Positions 1 to 9,300 of a stretch of 41,047 bases of DNA are shown piece by piece (position 1 is the first letter of the stretch; each line of letters begins with the position of its first letter). Below the pieces are notes generated by a model. The model did not search any database. It worked only from the letters and a program-made list of their open reading frames with translations, and was not told the DNA's origin. This DNA comes from Gammaproteobacteria bacterium (GTDB lineage Bacteria; Pseudomonadota; Gammaproteobacteria; Burkholderiales; Sulfuricellaceae): positions 1 through 41,047 of the forward strand of contig JAHJJI010000018.1 in NCBI GenBank assembly GCA_018823025.1, read 5' to 3'. The position numbers and the translations under genes are program-made.

Positions 1-1
1 T

Positions 2-2677
2 ACTGTGCACACTGATGTGTCGAAATCCAATAATTTGGCATCGGATTTAATTCGTGCAGGCTACTCGTTTCATCTGGTTGTGTTTGTTTCAGAAGGGGCC
101 GCTGACAGTGTAACTGGAACTCAGCTTTCCATATTAAATCAGTTATACCCCTATTCGCGACTTACCTATTTTGCTCAGACTAAAGTCCCGCAGGGTTTTG
201 AACTATCAGAAAGGGATACATGGTCGGATATCTCGAGCGCAAATTTTATTGAAGAAGTGAACCGACTTGCGGTCGGGGATAAGGACTCGGATTTCTTGAT
301 TTTCCTCGATGAAGGTGATGTCATCGAGCCACATGCACTTAAGTCAATTGCACATGCGTTTGAAAAGCATGCCACCTGGGACATGGCGTTTACCGACCAA
401 GTCAAATTCCAGGCTGATGATAAACTTAACATACCCTTCTTTAACCCTGACTTTGAGCCTGAAATGTTGCGATCGGCGCCCTTCTTCGCCGATGGGTTGC
501 TGACAATTAGACGCGCCACTTTCCTTGAGTTGGGTGGTTTGAGAAGTGCGTCCTATGGAACTGAACGACTTGAGTTGATGCTGCGTGTCTTTGAGAGTTC
601 TGGAATAAGTGGAATTGGTCATATTTCCGAAGTCCTTTACCACCAACATATTGAGAGTGGATACGGAGCATCAAGGCAAGATGAGACTATTAACTCAAGA
701 CGAAACATATTGCAGGAACATCTTGCAAGAATCGGTACAGCCGCCGACATCGAAGATGGCGTGTTGCCCGATACTTTCCACATCCGCTACCACCATAATG
801 GAGAGTCTGCAGTCTCCATTATCATACCGACGCTGAATGGTGGTGCTGTTCTGAAAGTCAGTGTGAATGCGGTCGTGGAAAATACGGAATTCAAGAACTG
901 GGAACTCATTGTCGTCGATCAGGAAAGTGACGATGCGGACACCCTGGTATTTCTGGATTATCTGAGGGGCTTTAATAATGACGCGATACGTGTCATTTCG
1001 CAGCCGCGCTCGTCCAGTTGGCCTGCCTTACGGAATGCTGGAGCCAGTGTGGCTCGCCAGGATTATCTGCTGTTCTTGTCCGATTCTACTCAGCCGTTGC
1101 AGAGCGACTGGCTGGATGAAATGTTGGGGTATGCAGTGCAGCCTGGTGTGGGCGTGGTCGGAGCCAAGGCAGTCGGGGCGGATGGAAAAGTTTCCAACGC
1201 TGGATATATTCTTGGTTTGGGTGGACATCCGGCTGGTTTTCATGACCTTCATGTGCCGCTGGATGATCCGGGTTATTTTGGGCGTTTGCAGGTGCCGGGT
1301 AATCCCTCTGCCGTGTCCTCCACCTGCATGTTGACTAGAAAAACCCTGTTCGACGAATTGGGTGGCTTTGACGAGCAGTTACTGGCTAACGGCTACAGTG
1401 ATGTGGATTATTGCCTTAAAGTTGGCAAGACAAGCCAACGGGTGGTCTGGACACCTTTCGCACTCATGTATCAACAACACAGCACCGAGCCACCCAAGGA
1501 GATTGAGGTGGATGACGAGGATGAGGATACTGAAAAACAACGATCTCGGATATTGCCAGGCCCCACAGCACAGGTCATGTTCGACCGTTGGCTAGACCGC
1601 ATCGCTTTCGACCCGGCATATAATCGTAATCTCAGTCTGAGTCTGGCTAGCAGCGAGGCTTATATTAAGGGTTTCGAGATCGAAACTTTGCCAGCCTTGA
1701 CATGGGATCCAGATTTTCGTCCTCTGCCACGTATCCTGGCTTTTGTTGGCGGGGGAGAAACGCGCGAGGAGCATAGAATCATTGCGCCCATGCGTGCCTT
1801 GGTAAGTGCAGCCATGATCCAGGGAACTGATACAGCAGAGTTGCTGTCCATCCCGGAGCTGGCTCGCATATCACCCGATGTCTTGATTTTCCAGCACAAC
1901 CAACAGGGTCATCAACCTAAACTGATTGAAAGTTATGCGCGCAACTCCAAGGCATTCCGGATTTTTGAACTGGATGTTTTTTTAAGTAACGCCCAACTTT
2001 ATCAAGACAATGGTCTGGCTGATATTCTCAACCTGAGTGATCGACTCTTGGTGCCGACGGCGTATCTCGCGCACGAATACCGGAAATTCAGCCCTGAAAT
2101 CCATGTTGTCCCCGACTATATCGAACATGCCAAATGGGGCACATTAACGCCGCAACGCAGGCAAGGACGCAAGCCACGTGTGGGATGGGCTGGCAGTGCT
2201 ATTCATGAAGTGGATTTGGCGATCATTGCCGATGTGGTAAAAATCCTGCAAGAAGAAGTGGAATGGGTGTTCTTTGGCCTTTGCCCTGAAGGCACCAGAA
2301 ATCTGGTTGAGTACCATGGTGGGGTGGTGAACAGTGTGTATCCATCCAAGCTTGCAAGCTTGAATCTGGATCTTGCCATTTCACCCTTGGCAGACGTTCC
2401 ATATAACCATGCGGAAAGTCATCTACGGCTCCTGGAATACGGGGCGTTGGGCTATCCGGTAATTTGTTCTGACATCACACCCTATCGCGGCGCATACCCC
2501 ATAACTCGCGTCAAAACCCAGACCAAGGACTGGGTCGATGCGATTCGAGAACATGTTTCCGATATGGATGAACTGGCTAGACGAGGGAATGCACTTCGCG
2601 ACTACGTCAATGCAAATTGGATACTTGAAAACAATCTGGATACTAGGCTCAAGGCCTGGCTTCCTTTACATTGTTGA
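2..2677 (+). CDS. Three-domain glycosyltransferase, 5' partial
   Basis: Probable cytoplasmic enzyme transferring sugars from nucleotide-sugar donors. The frame is open at the window edge; the first possible start is GTG at 5, so the true N terminus probably lies upstream. Counting from that GTG (890 residues), residues 1-240 resemble the second half of a GT2 domain with an acidic FLDEGD motif near 100. Residues 269-490 form a fuller GT2 domain opening with SIIIPTLNGG and containing LIVVDQ. Residues 576-890 look like a GT4-type lobe, with GWAGSAIHEVDL and the late motif HLRLLEYGALGYPVICSD. An acidic linker (EVDDEDEDTE) lies near 501-510. It converges on the flagellar genes, so flagellin or surface glycan modification is likely, but the acceptor is inferred from position only. 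No DXD is obvious in the middle domain (FLSDS instead), so that copy could be altered. Confidence 0.85.
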   Translation, partial: TVHTDVSKSNNLASDLIRAGYSFHLVVFVSEGAADSVTGTQLSILNQLYPYSRLTYFAQTKVPQGFELSERDTWSDISSANFIEEVNRLAVGDKDSDFLIFLDEGDVIEPHALKSIAHAFEKHATWDMAFTDQVKFQADDKLNIPFFNPDFEPEMLRSAPFFADGLLTIRRATFLELGGLRSASYGTERLELMLRVFESSGISGIGHISEVLYHQHIESGYGASRQDETINSRRNILQEHLARIGTAADIEDGVLPDTFHIRYHHNGESAVSIIIPTLNGGAVLKVSVNAVVENTEFKNWELIVVDQESDDADTLVFLDYLRGFNNDAIRVISQPRSSSWPALRNAGASVARQDYLLFLSDSTQPLQSDWLDEMLGYAVQPGVGVVGAKAVGADGKVSNAGYILGLGGHPAGFHDLHVPLDDPGYFGRLQVPGNPSAVSSTCMLTRKTLFDELGGFDEQLLANGYSDVDYCLKVGKTSQRVVWTPFALMYQQHSTEPPKEIEVDDEDEDTEKQRSRILPGPTAQVMFDRWLDRIAFDPAYNRNLSLSLASSEAYIKGFEIETLPALTWDPDFRPLPRILAFVGGGETREEHRIIAPMRALVSAAMIQGTDTAELLSIPELARISPDVLIFQHNQQGHQPKLIESYARNSKAFRIFELDVFLSNAQLYQDNGLADILNLSDRLLVPTAYLAHEYRKFSPEIHVVPDYIEHAKWGTLTPQRRQGRKPRVGWAGSAIHEVDLAIIADVVKILQEEVEWVFFGLCPEGTRNLVEYHGGVVNSVYPSKLASLNLDLAISPLADVPYNHAESHLRLLEYGALGYPVICSDITPYRGAYPITRVKTQTKDWVDAIREHVSDMDELARRGNALRDYVNANWILENNLDTRLKAWLPLHC

Positions 2678-2704
2678 TTGCTTGTTGTTCAAGTGAAGTT
2701 GAGG

Positions 2705-2723
2705 ACATCCGCTACGCGGATGT
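2705..2723. terminator. Perfect 8-bp hairpin between convergent genes
   Basis: ACATCCGC and GCGGATGT flank a TAC loop, 28 bases after the glycosyltransferase stop and 16 bases from the end of fliT on the other strand. A hairpin between two convergent stops is a typical place for a bidirectional terminator. Neither side has a strong T run, so termination is inferred. Confidence 0.45.
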
Positions 2724-2738
2724 AGCCGTCAAGACAAT

Positions 2739-3095
2739 TTAATCAGCTGATGGATTAACCCCATATTTCTGCTGCAAGCGTTGCGCTTGGCGGTTGCTTT
2801 TCAGGAGATTTTGCAACTCCCCCATCCACGCCTGTGTGTGATTACGAATCTCGGATTCGTCGGCCAGAATTTTATGGATTAGCTGATCTTTGCGTTGGCG
2901 CGCAGTTTCGTCAAGGGTTGACCTGGCATCAATCGGCTTCATTGCGGTGACCAAGTTAGTGCATTTCTGCTCGAGGCTTATCAACTCTTCCCATTTCCCT
3001 TGCTCGGCAGCTTCTCGCATTTGAACTGTCAGGGCAGAGAGCAATTCGTAATTCGCGATGACCTGCGTAGAACTCATTTTCTCATGCGCTTGCAT
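2739..3095 (-). CDS. fliT: Flagellar export chaperone FliT
   Basis: Small helical protein of 118 residues, the usual FliT size. FliT binds the cap protein FliD before export and, in enterics, also FlhDC. The protein is nearly all predicted helix, with the EQGKWEELISLEQKC segment typical of FliT. It is the last gene of flaG-fliD-fliS-fliT, which is the strongest support because FliT diverges quickly. Two starts are possible: the ATG at 3095, overlapping the fliS end by 14 bases with AGGA very close upstream, or the ATG six codons later at 3077, which removes the overlap and is preceded by GAGA. I keep the longer form. Confidence 0.8.
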   Translation of the reverse strand: MQAHEKMSSTQVIANYELLSALTVQMREAAEQGKWEELISLEQKCTNLVTAMKPIDARSTLDETARQRKDQLIHKILADESEIRNHTQAWMGELQNLLKSNRQAQRLQQKYGVNPSAD

Positions 3096-3531
3096 AAGTC
3101 CTGGGTGAATTTCCTGGAGCGCTTAACTGTGTCTGGCCGCCTACAACTTGGGGACGTATTGTGTCCCAAGCGCTTTTTAATTCAGACAACAGGTGCGCCA
3201 CTTCATCTAAAATCTTAATGTCGTTTTTTAAATTGGCTTCAACCAAGCGTATGACCATGTAATCGTATAGTGCAGACAAATTTAACGCCAATTCACCACC
3301 AACCTTTTTATCCAGGCTGGCATTCAGGCCTTCACCAATGATAGATATTGCCTTGGAAATAGATTTGCCTTTAGCCGCTATTTCCTTGCGTAATATTCCG
3401 TTTTTTGCATCGCTGATCGCTAATAGTGCGCCATCAAACAGCAATGAAATCAGTTTGTGTGGATCGGCGCCCATCACACGGGACTCAAAGCTGACACTGT
3501 TATAGGCATTTATGCCGGTAGCTGCGTTCAT
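3082..3531 (-). CDS. fliS: Flagellin export chaperone FliS
   Basis: Cytoplasmic chaperone that binds the flagellin C terminus and prevents premature polymerisation. The 149-residue product begins NAATGINAYNSVSFESRV and continues DPHKLISLLFDGAL, both characteristic of FliS (Y-x(n)-V plus P-x-x-L-I-x-x-L-Y/F-D-G). The helical bundle extends to about residue 130. The last 20 residues are polar and look disordered. The ATG overlaps the fliD stop by four bases, so translation is probably coupled. Confidence 0.93.
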   Translation of the reverse strand: MNAATGINAYNSVSFESRVMGADPHKLISLLFDGALLAISDAKNGILRKEIAAKGKSISKAISIIGEGLNASLDKKVGGELALNLSALYDYMVIRLVEANLKNDIKILDEVAHLLSELKSAWDTIRPQVVGGQTQLSAPGNSPRTYASA

Positions 3532-5105
3532 GATGATGATGTTCCTTTAAAGAACTGCGATGTCAGATAAACGCTAGTGTTGTTCATACTGTTCAGAAAG
3601 GCGTTGAGATTGGTATAAGTGGTCGTGTATTGTTTTTTGAGAGACTCCATCCGGTATTCCAATCGACTAATCTGATCGTTAGTATTTTTAATGGATGTGT
3701 TTATGTTTGCAGTGCGTGTGGATATCAGGCCACCGATAGAGAGAACGGATGTTGACCATGTGTTCATCCTGGTAACGAAGCCTGTTGCTGAAGAGAACAA
3801 ATTGGAAACATCGCTGAAATTTTTATTCATTTCGCTGTTAAGTTTGCTGCTATCCAGCTTCAATGTGCCATCTTTCTGGTACGAAATGCCAACTTGACTC
3901 AGCATGGTCAGGGTTCCGCCACTTGCGGGTGTGGCTGGCGAATTAACGATCCCGCGCAGTTGTTCCAGCATGCTGCGAACCGATCCGTCGCCTGCGAGAG
4001 CGGGCCCCGCCGTTGTGGCGGTGCCATAGGCAGAGCGGCTCTTGAGTTGGCTGACCAGGGCATTATAAGCATCAACAAAACCGGATGCTGCGGTGTTGAT
4101 CGAATTTGTGTCACGCGCAACTGTCAAGGTGGCGGGCGTGGTGGTAATTTGGGTCAGTGTCAGGCTGACCCCTTGAATGGCATCGTTGATATTATTGGAC
4201 GACTTGGTAATCTGGATGCCGTTAACAGTGAACTCCGCATTTTTTGCGGAAACGGTCTCAGTCAGATTTTGTATTCCTGTCGTCGGGTCATTGGCGAGCA
4301 AGCTATCCACTGCGGGATCTCCACCATCCGTCGTAATCATGAAGCCATTGCTAATGCCTGTACTGTTCGATGTCAGGACAAGTCGGTATGGCGTATTGCT
4401 GCCATCGTTGACGATGGTTGCCGATACCCCCATGGCGGCAGCGTTAATCGCGTCGCGCATGCCTTCCAGCGTGTTGTTTGTTCCATCGATCGTGATGCTT
4501 TTTGGGCCGCTGCCGTTGCCTGCGAATAGCGTTGCTGCGCCAGCCGTGCCAGCAGAGGAGGTGCTGAAAGTGGTGCCATCGGGGGAAATGGACGCAATAG
4601 TCGTTCCGGGTGGGAAGCCAGGACCCGTTATGGTAGTGCCAACGGCAAGATTAGCCGTGCTGGGTACGGTTATGGTTGTACCATCAACGCCGACCGTCGC
4701 ATTTTTTAAAGTGGCACCAAAGTCGAAAGTGACCGTAGTTGCAGCGCCAGCGCCAATAGCGGTTGTGCTGCTGGTCTGCCCTATTGCCGCCAGATTCTGG
4801 GCCTGAGCCAGACTGGCTACATTCAATGTGTAATTGCCCGCAACAGCCGAACTCGTTGCAGAAGCTGAAAAAGCACTTGGATTGGAGGGTGTGGCGCTAT
4901 ATCCCTGCAAATTGTTTTGCAAGGTTTTTAATGAACTCTGGAAAGTGGAGGTTAATCCACTAATGGTTCCAAGCCCTGAAATCTTAGCCTGATAGCTGGT
5001 AACCTTGGTGTTGAGATTGTCGATCGGTCTCCGCTCGAGTGCCATTAGCTGCGAGACGAGGGAAGGCACGTCTAGAGCGCTCGAAGTCGGTGATATTGTC
5101 GCCAT
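3528..5105 (-). CDS. fliD: Flagellar filament cap protein FliD (HAP2)
   Basis: Forms the pentameric cap at the filament tip and folds incoming flagellin. At 525 residues it has the N-terminal FliD domain (MATISPTSSALDVPSLVSQLMALERRPID, with the LVSQLMALE block), then NYTLNVASLAQAQNLA, and a C-terminal FliD domain ending in a coiled coil (residues 455-505, with NDQISRLEYRMESLKKQY) and a short tail. AGGAGAG sits eight bases before the ATG. Residues about 132-197 form a Gly/Thr/Ser-rich beta-type segment (GTTITVPS, VGTTITGPGFPPGTTIAS) between VTFDFGATL and SITIDGTNNTLEG; in ordinary FliD these two flanks are nearly continuous, so this looks like an inserted domain. The gene lies 16 bases downstream of flaG. 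Confidence 0.95.
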   Translation of the reverse strand: MATISPTSSALDVPSLVSQLMALERRPIDNLNTKVTSYQAKISGLGTISGLTSTFQSSLKTLQNNLQGYSATPSNPSAFSASATSSAVAGNYTLNVASLAQAQNLAAIGQTSSTTAIGAGAATTVTFDFGATLKNATVGVDGTTITVPSTANLAVGTTITGPGFPPGTTIASISPDGTTFSTSSAGTAGAATLFAGNGSGPKSITIDGTNNTLEGMRDAINAAAMGVSATIVNDGSNTPYRLVLTSNSTGISNGFMITTDGGDPAVDSLLANDPTTGIQNLTETVSAKNAEFTVNGIQITKSSNNINDAIQGVSLTLTQITTTPATLTVARDTNSINTAASGFVDAYNALVSQLKSRSAYGTATTAGPALAGDGSVRSMLEQLRGIVNSPATPASGGTLTMLSQVGISYQKDGTLKLDSSKLNSEMNKNFSDVSNLFSSATGFVTRMNTWSTSVLSIGGLISTRTANINTSIKNTNDQISRLEYRMESLKKQYTTTYTNLNAFLNSMNNTSVYLTSQFFKGTSSS

Positions 5106-5121
5106 GATCGTCTCTCCTGAA

Positions 5122-5478
5122 CTAAACCTTTTCGCTTAACAATTGACCATGCTGAAGATATTGGTCTATCGACTGTGCAATTGCCAGCATTTGTTCCGAG
5201 GGGATTTGACGAATCAATTCACCTGTTTGCGTGTCAACCAGCTTGACTATCCGTTGCTTGGTACTGGAGTCCAGGCTGATTTCCAGGCTTTGATTGGATA
5301 GTCGCAATGCTTTATTGACATCGTTTACGGCGCTTTTCAAGGCCTGAGATGACGGCTGAGATGACGGCTGTGGTGCAGTAGCTGGCGTTGCCGAATCAGC
5401 AACAAGCTTAGCATCATTGCTGATGTGCCTCTCGGGCTGACCTGTCTGAGTCAATGCGCTTGTGTTCTGGATAATCAT
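5122..5478 (-). CDS. flaG: FlaG family flagellar protein
   Basis: FlaG proteins are small cytoplasmic or filament-associated proteins that affect filament length; the mechanism is poorly known. The 118-residue product has a variable Gln/Ser/Pro-rich first half and the conserved FlaG half from about residue 60 (SLEISLDSSTKQRIVKLVD, then TGELIRQIPSEQML). The final IRQIPSE block is diagnostic. AAGGGGG is placed about seven bases before the ATG. The gene lies between flagellin and fliD, the usual order in beta- and gammaproteobacteria. Confidence 0.92.
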   Translation of the reverse strand: MIIQNTSALTQTGQPERHISNDAKLVADSATPATAPQPSSQPSSQALKSAVNDVNKALRLSNQSLEISLDSSTKQRIVKLVDTQTGELIRQIPSEQMLAIAQSIDQYLQHGQLLSEKV

Positions 5479-5497
5479 AATGACCCCCTTAATTTAC

Positions 5498-5529
5498 GAA
5501 TACCCAACCGGTTGCCCGATCAGGTATTC
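5498..5529. terminator. Inverted repeat after the flagellin stop
   Basis: GAATACC (5498-5504) and GGTATTC (5523-5529) can pair, with an AACCGGTT palindrome inside the loop. The structure begins 12 bases past the flagellin stop and ends before flaG. It could attenuate read-through from the very strong flagellin transcript into flaG-fliDST. It has no T run, so an RNA-stabilising 3' hairpin is the alternative. Confidence 0.35.
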
Positions 5530-5540
5530 ATTTTAGCTAC

Positions 5541-6152
5541 TTATCGCAACAAAGTCAGTACGGTGTTAGGGGTTTGGTTTGCCTGTGCCAGCGCTGCCGT
5601 TCCTGCTTGTTGCAGAATGTTGGCGCGGGCCATGTTAGTGGATTCAACGGCATAGTCAGTATCCATGATACGGCTATACTTTGCAGACAAATTCACCGAA
5701 AGAACCTGCTGGGTGGCCACCTTGGATGCAGCCACTGCCATGCCGCCACCCAAAGTTGCACGTGCGGCGCCTACAGCACTAAGATTTTGTGCGGGAGCGG
5801 CGGTAACCAATTTCAATATATTTGTGTTTTCAGTTGTCAGCGCAGTACCTTCTGTACTGCTTGCACCGACTTCGGCAATGCGCAGCAGGTTGTCGGTGAC
5901 GATAGCCAGATAACCGTCCTGCGTTTGCAAGTCTGAAATAGTGTCATTTTCAGTACGAATGGACACGTTCGCAGCGCGAATCAACGCATCAGTATTCGTT
6001 GCATTTACCAAGCCGGTCGCATCATCCTTGGCGCTGTTGATACGTACGCCAGAGGACAGGCGCTGTTGGGCGGTTTGCAGGGCAATTGCTGATTTGTTCA
6101 GTGCTGCGCCAGCGAAAAGTGCTGCAACGTTAGTGTTGATGACTTGTGCCAT
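5541..6152 (-). CDS. Miniature flagellin
   Basis: Structural subunit of the flagellar filament. The 203-residue product keeps the N-terminal D0/D1 signature (AQVINTNVAAL, then QQRLSSGVRINSAKDDATGL) and the C-terminal one (MDTDYAVESTNMARANILQQAG, AQANQTPNTVLTLLR). Only about 60 residues (about 95-155) connect them, so D2/D3 are missing. Most flagellins are 270-500 residues. The D1 region after residue 60 departs from the usual pattern (NATNTDALIRAANVSIRTENDTISDLQTQDG), and the common RVRELxVQ segment is replaced by LLRIAEVGASS. The middle is Ser/Thr/Ala-rich, suitable for O-glycosylation, and there are only five lysines as methylation targets. AAAGGAG precedes the ATG. A sigma-28 promoter lies upstream. 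I avoid a fliC symbol because of the divergence. Confidence 0.93.
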   Translation of the reverse strand: MAQVINTNVAALFAGAALNKSAIALQTAQQRLSSGVRINSAKDDATGLVNATNTDALIRAANVSIRTENDTISDLQTQDGYLAIVTDNLLRIAEVGASSTEGTALTTENTNILKLVTAAPAQNLSAVGAARATLGGGMAVAASKVATQQVLSVNLSAKYSRIMDTDYAVESTNMARANILQQAGTAALAQANQTPNTVLTLLR

Positions 6153-6187
6153 GATGATTCTCCTTTAATGCATGGTTGAGTTTGAAC

Positions 6188-6205
6188 GATGGCACTAGTG
6201 CCATC
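6188..6205. promoter_or_regulatory. 18-bp perfect palindrome in the flagellin leader
   Basis: GATGGCACTAGTGCCATC is fully palindromic and falls inside the predicted untranslated leader, between the sigma-28 promoter and the flagellin ribosome-binding site (about 36-53 bases before the ATG). As RNA it can form a seven-pair hairpin with a CTAG loop. It may stabilise the transcript or serve as a regulator site. Confidence 0.5.
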
Positions 6206-6257
6206 AACCTCGGTTCGCCTTATGGCTGGTTAACTTAATCAACCGGTGTTGAATACA

Positions 6258-6284
6258 TTATCGGATGGCTATTTTAAAACTTTA
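6258..6284 (-). promoter_or_regulatory. Sigma-28 (FliA) promoter of flagellin
   Basis: Read on the minus strand: TAAAGTTT (6284-6277), an 11-base spacer, then TCCGATAA (6265-6258). The FliA consensus is TAAAGTTT-N11-GCCGATAA, so 15 of 16 positions match with exact spacing. It lies 106 bases upstream of the flagellin ATG and implies a leader of about 100 bases. This marks flagellin as a late (class III) gene. Confidence 0.9.
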
Positions 6285-6361
6285 GGGTAAATTTAATATT
6301 GATTTTGCCACCCTGTTAATCTCGAGTTGCTTTTCCTGCTCAATATCCTTGCCCCCCCGCT

Positions 6362-9300
6362 TCATGCCTGAAATATGTCGTACAGGGCGGCTTCGAAATT
6401 ATTGGCAAATCGCTTGGCATCCATGAGGGGTGATGCCATGACTTGTTGTCGTAATCCATTGCGGAGCTTGGACAGACCTAGCAGATCTGCGGCATGAGAT
6501 GTAGCACGCGCGATATAATCATCCTCGTTCCTTGCTACCCAATCGGGGAGGCCTGCATTCATCAAAATACCAACGCCCTGTCGGGACAGGAAACGTTCCC
6601 CTGCCAGAGTCAACACTGGCACTCCCATCCACAACCCCTCGACGCTCGTCGTGCCCCCTGGAAAAGGGAATGGGTCCAGGGCAATATCCACCCGCTGATA
6701 GACGGCAAGATATTTTTCTCTGTTCTCAAAACCTTCCAGAATTAGACGGTTGGCTTCGATGCCATATGCAGCAAAGCGTTCAATGGTATGTTGTCGTGCT
6801 GCTGCTTCGTTGAGTTGTTTGGCTTTAAGAAATAGTCGGCTGGTTGGCACAGATGAAAGCACTCTTGACCACAGGGCTACCACTTCTTCATTCATCTTGG
6901 TGAGGTTATTGAAACAGCTGAAAGTGACATATCCGTTCCTGAGTGCAGGCAATGAAGAAACTGCCAGGTCGATGTCGGGCGGTGTGAAGCAAAGCCTGGT
7001 TTCTGGCAATCGCCAGATTTTTTCCGTGAAATAGGCTTCTTCCGTTTCGGGCAGTGTCCAGGGATCGGCAATCAAATAGTCTATCTCCGTGACTCCCGTG
7101 GTGGCGAAATATCCCAGCCAACTCACCTGCACTGGAGCAGGCTTCCAGGCAAAAACCGGCAGGCGGTTGTGAGAGGAGTGACCAGAAAGATCAATCAGAA
7201 TATGTACGCTATCGCTGTGTATCAGATGTGCGGCCACTTCATCGTTCAATCCGAACAAGGTTTTCCAGGCGGAGAAGAATGGCTTGATGCGTGCGGTGAG
7301 TTCGTCCGTCTTGGGTGAGGTCGGGTAAGCGATCAGCTCGATGTTTTTCGTATCGATTTGATTTAGCAGACTTTCCATAAAATATCCAACCGGGTGATTG
7401 CTGAAATCACCCGATACAAAGCCGACGCGCAGGCGTTCCGGGTGTTTTGCACAAGTCCACTCCGTAAATTGTGACGTGACTTGGTTCTTTATGTTGTGGC
7501 CATATCGAACCGCTTCTGAGAAACAATCTGCAGGTGATTCACTTGATGCGTAATTAAGCGAGAACAACAGGTTGCTATGTGCAAGAAAGTAATTCGGCTC
7601 GATTTCCAGCGCTTTTCGGTAATGGACTTCGGCCTCGTCTAACTGCCCCAGATCCAGCTTGCAGTTTCCCAGGTTAGTGTGCGCCCTGGCGTAATCCGGT
7701 TTAATCTCCAGCGCCCGTCGGAAACAGGCTTCGGCCTCGTCCACTCGTCCCAGATCTTTGAGAATGATGCCCAGGTTATTGTGTGCCTCAGCATAATCGG
7801 GTTTGATTTGTAGCGCCTGTCGGTAGCAGGCTTCTGCTTCGTCAGGCCGTTCCAGATCCTGGAGCGTGTCTCCCAGATTAAAGTGAGCGTCAGCATAATC
7901 TGGTTTGATCTGTAGCGCCTGCCGGTAGCAGACCGCGGCCTCGTCCAGGCGGTTCAAATCCTTGAGCGTATTGCCCAGATTGTAATGCGTATCAGCGTAA
8001 TCCGGTTTGATTTTCAGTGCCCGCCGGTAGCAGACCGCGGCCTCGCCCAGCCGGTTCAAATCCTTGAGCGTGTTGCCTAGATTGTAGTGAGCCTCGGCGT
8101 AATCGGGCTTGTCCTGTAGCGCCTGCCAATAGCAGGCTTCGGCCTCGTCCAGTCGGCCCATTTGCTGGAGCGTAATGCCCAGGTTGAAATACGCATCAGC
8201 GTAATGTGGGTTGATTTCCAGCGCCCTGCGCAGACTTCCTTCGGCCTCGTCCATTCGGCCGAGTTCATGAAGCGTGATGCCCAGGTTGCTGAGGGCCTCG
8301 GCTTTATCTGGCGTGATCTGCAGCGCGCGTCGATAGCAGGTTTCGGCCTCACCCAGCCGGCCCAGCGCTTGAAGGGTGACGCCCAGATTGCTGTATGCCT
8401 CGGCGCTATCTGGTTTGATTTTCAAAACACTTCGGTAGCAGGCCTCTGCTTCGTCCAGCCTGCCCAAGTCTTGAAGCGTGACACCCAGGTTGCTGTAAGC
8501 ATCAGCGTAAGCCGGGTCGATTTGTAGTGCCCGTCGGTAACTGGCTTCAGCCTCGTTCTGCCGGCCGAGTTGATGAAGCGTGACCCCCAGGTTGTAATGC
8601 GCCTCCACGTCCCCCGGCGCCAGTGCCGCTGCTCTTTGCATGGGCGCCAGCGCCTCCACATCCCGCCCCATCTGCTTGAACACCGCACCCAACGCCTTCC
8701 AGCCAAACTCATGCAGGGGGAAGCGTTCGGTCATCCCTTTAGCAAGGGATGCCGCTTCTATGAAACGCCCCTCACTAAAAAGGGTCAGCAGCGTATTGAT
8801 CTCTTGAGGATTAGGACTTTTTTCAGCTTGAGTGTTATGGCGTTCTGCGGTCAGTGTCTGCCGCGCTTCCTCCGATTGGTTTGTCTGCTGGAGAGTTGCT
8901 GCCATTCGCGACACCACCTCACCCCAGTCCCCCGCTGTTTTCTGGGTAAAGATGCGCATGGTGGGATACCACGAACAGTCTTCGCGATCTCGCATCCAGC
9001 GCCATTCGCTGGCATGGCTGTTGAACAACCAAACAGGTCGGCCCAGGCCGCCGGCCAAGTGTACGACGGACGTATCCACCGAGATCACAAGGTCAAGATT
9101 GACCACCAAGGCGGCGGTGTCGTCGAAATCGCTGAATTCATCCGTCCAGTCGACAAGTTTTCCTGATATGACGAACGGCTCCTTATCCGGGTCTGGCTCC
9201 TTTTGCAGACTGAACCAGGTGTGGCCGGGCAGTTCCAGCAGCGGACCCAGTTGTTGCAGGGAGAGGGCACGGAATTGCGCATTTTTCATGCCGCTTCCTG

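Noticed and set aside
6352-6358. Run of seven C as a phase-variation tract for the giant glycosyltransferase
   Set aside because: It lies just after the stop codon, so slippage would not change the protein.
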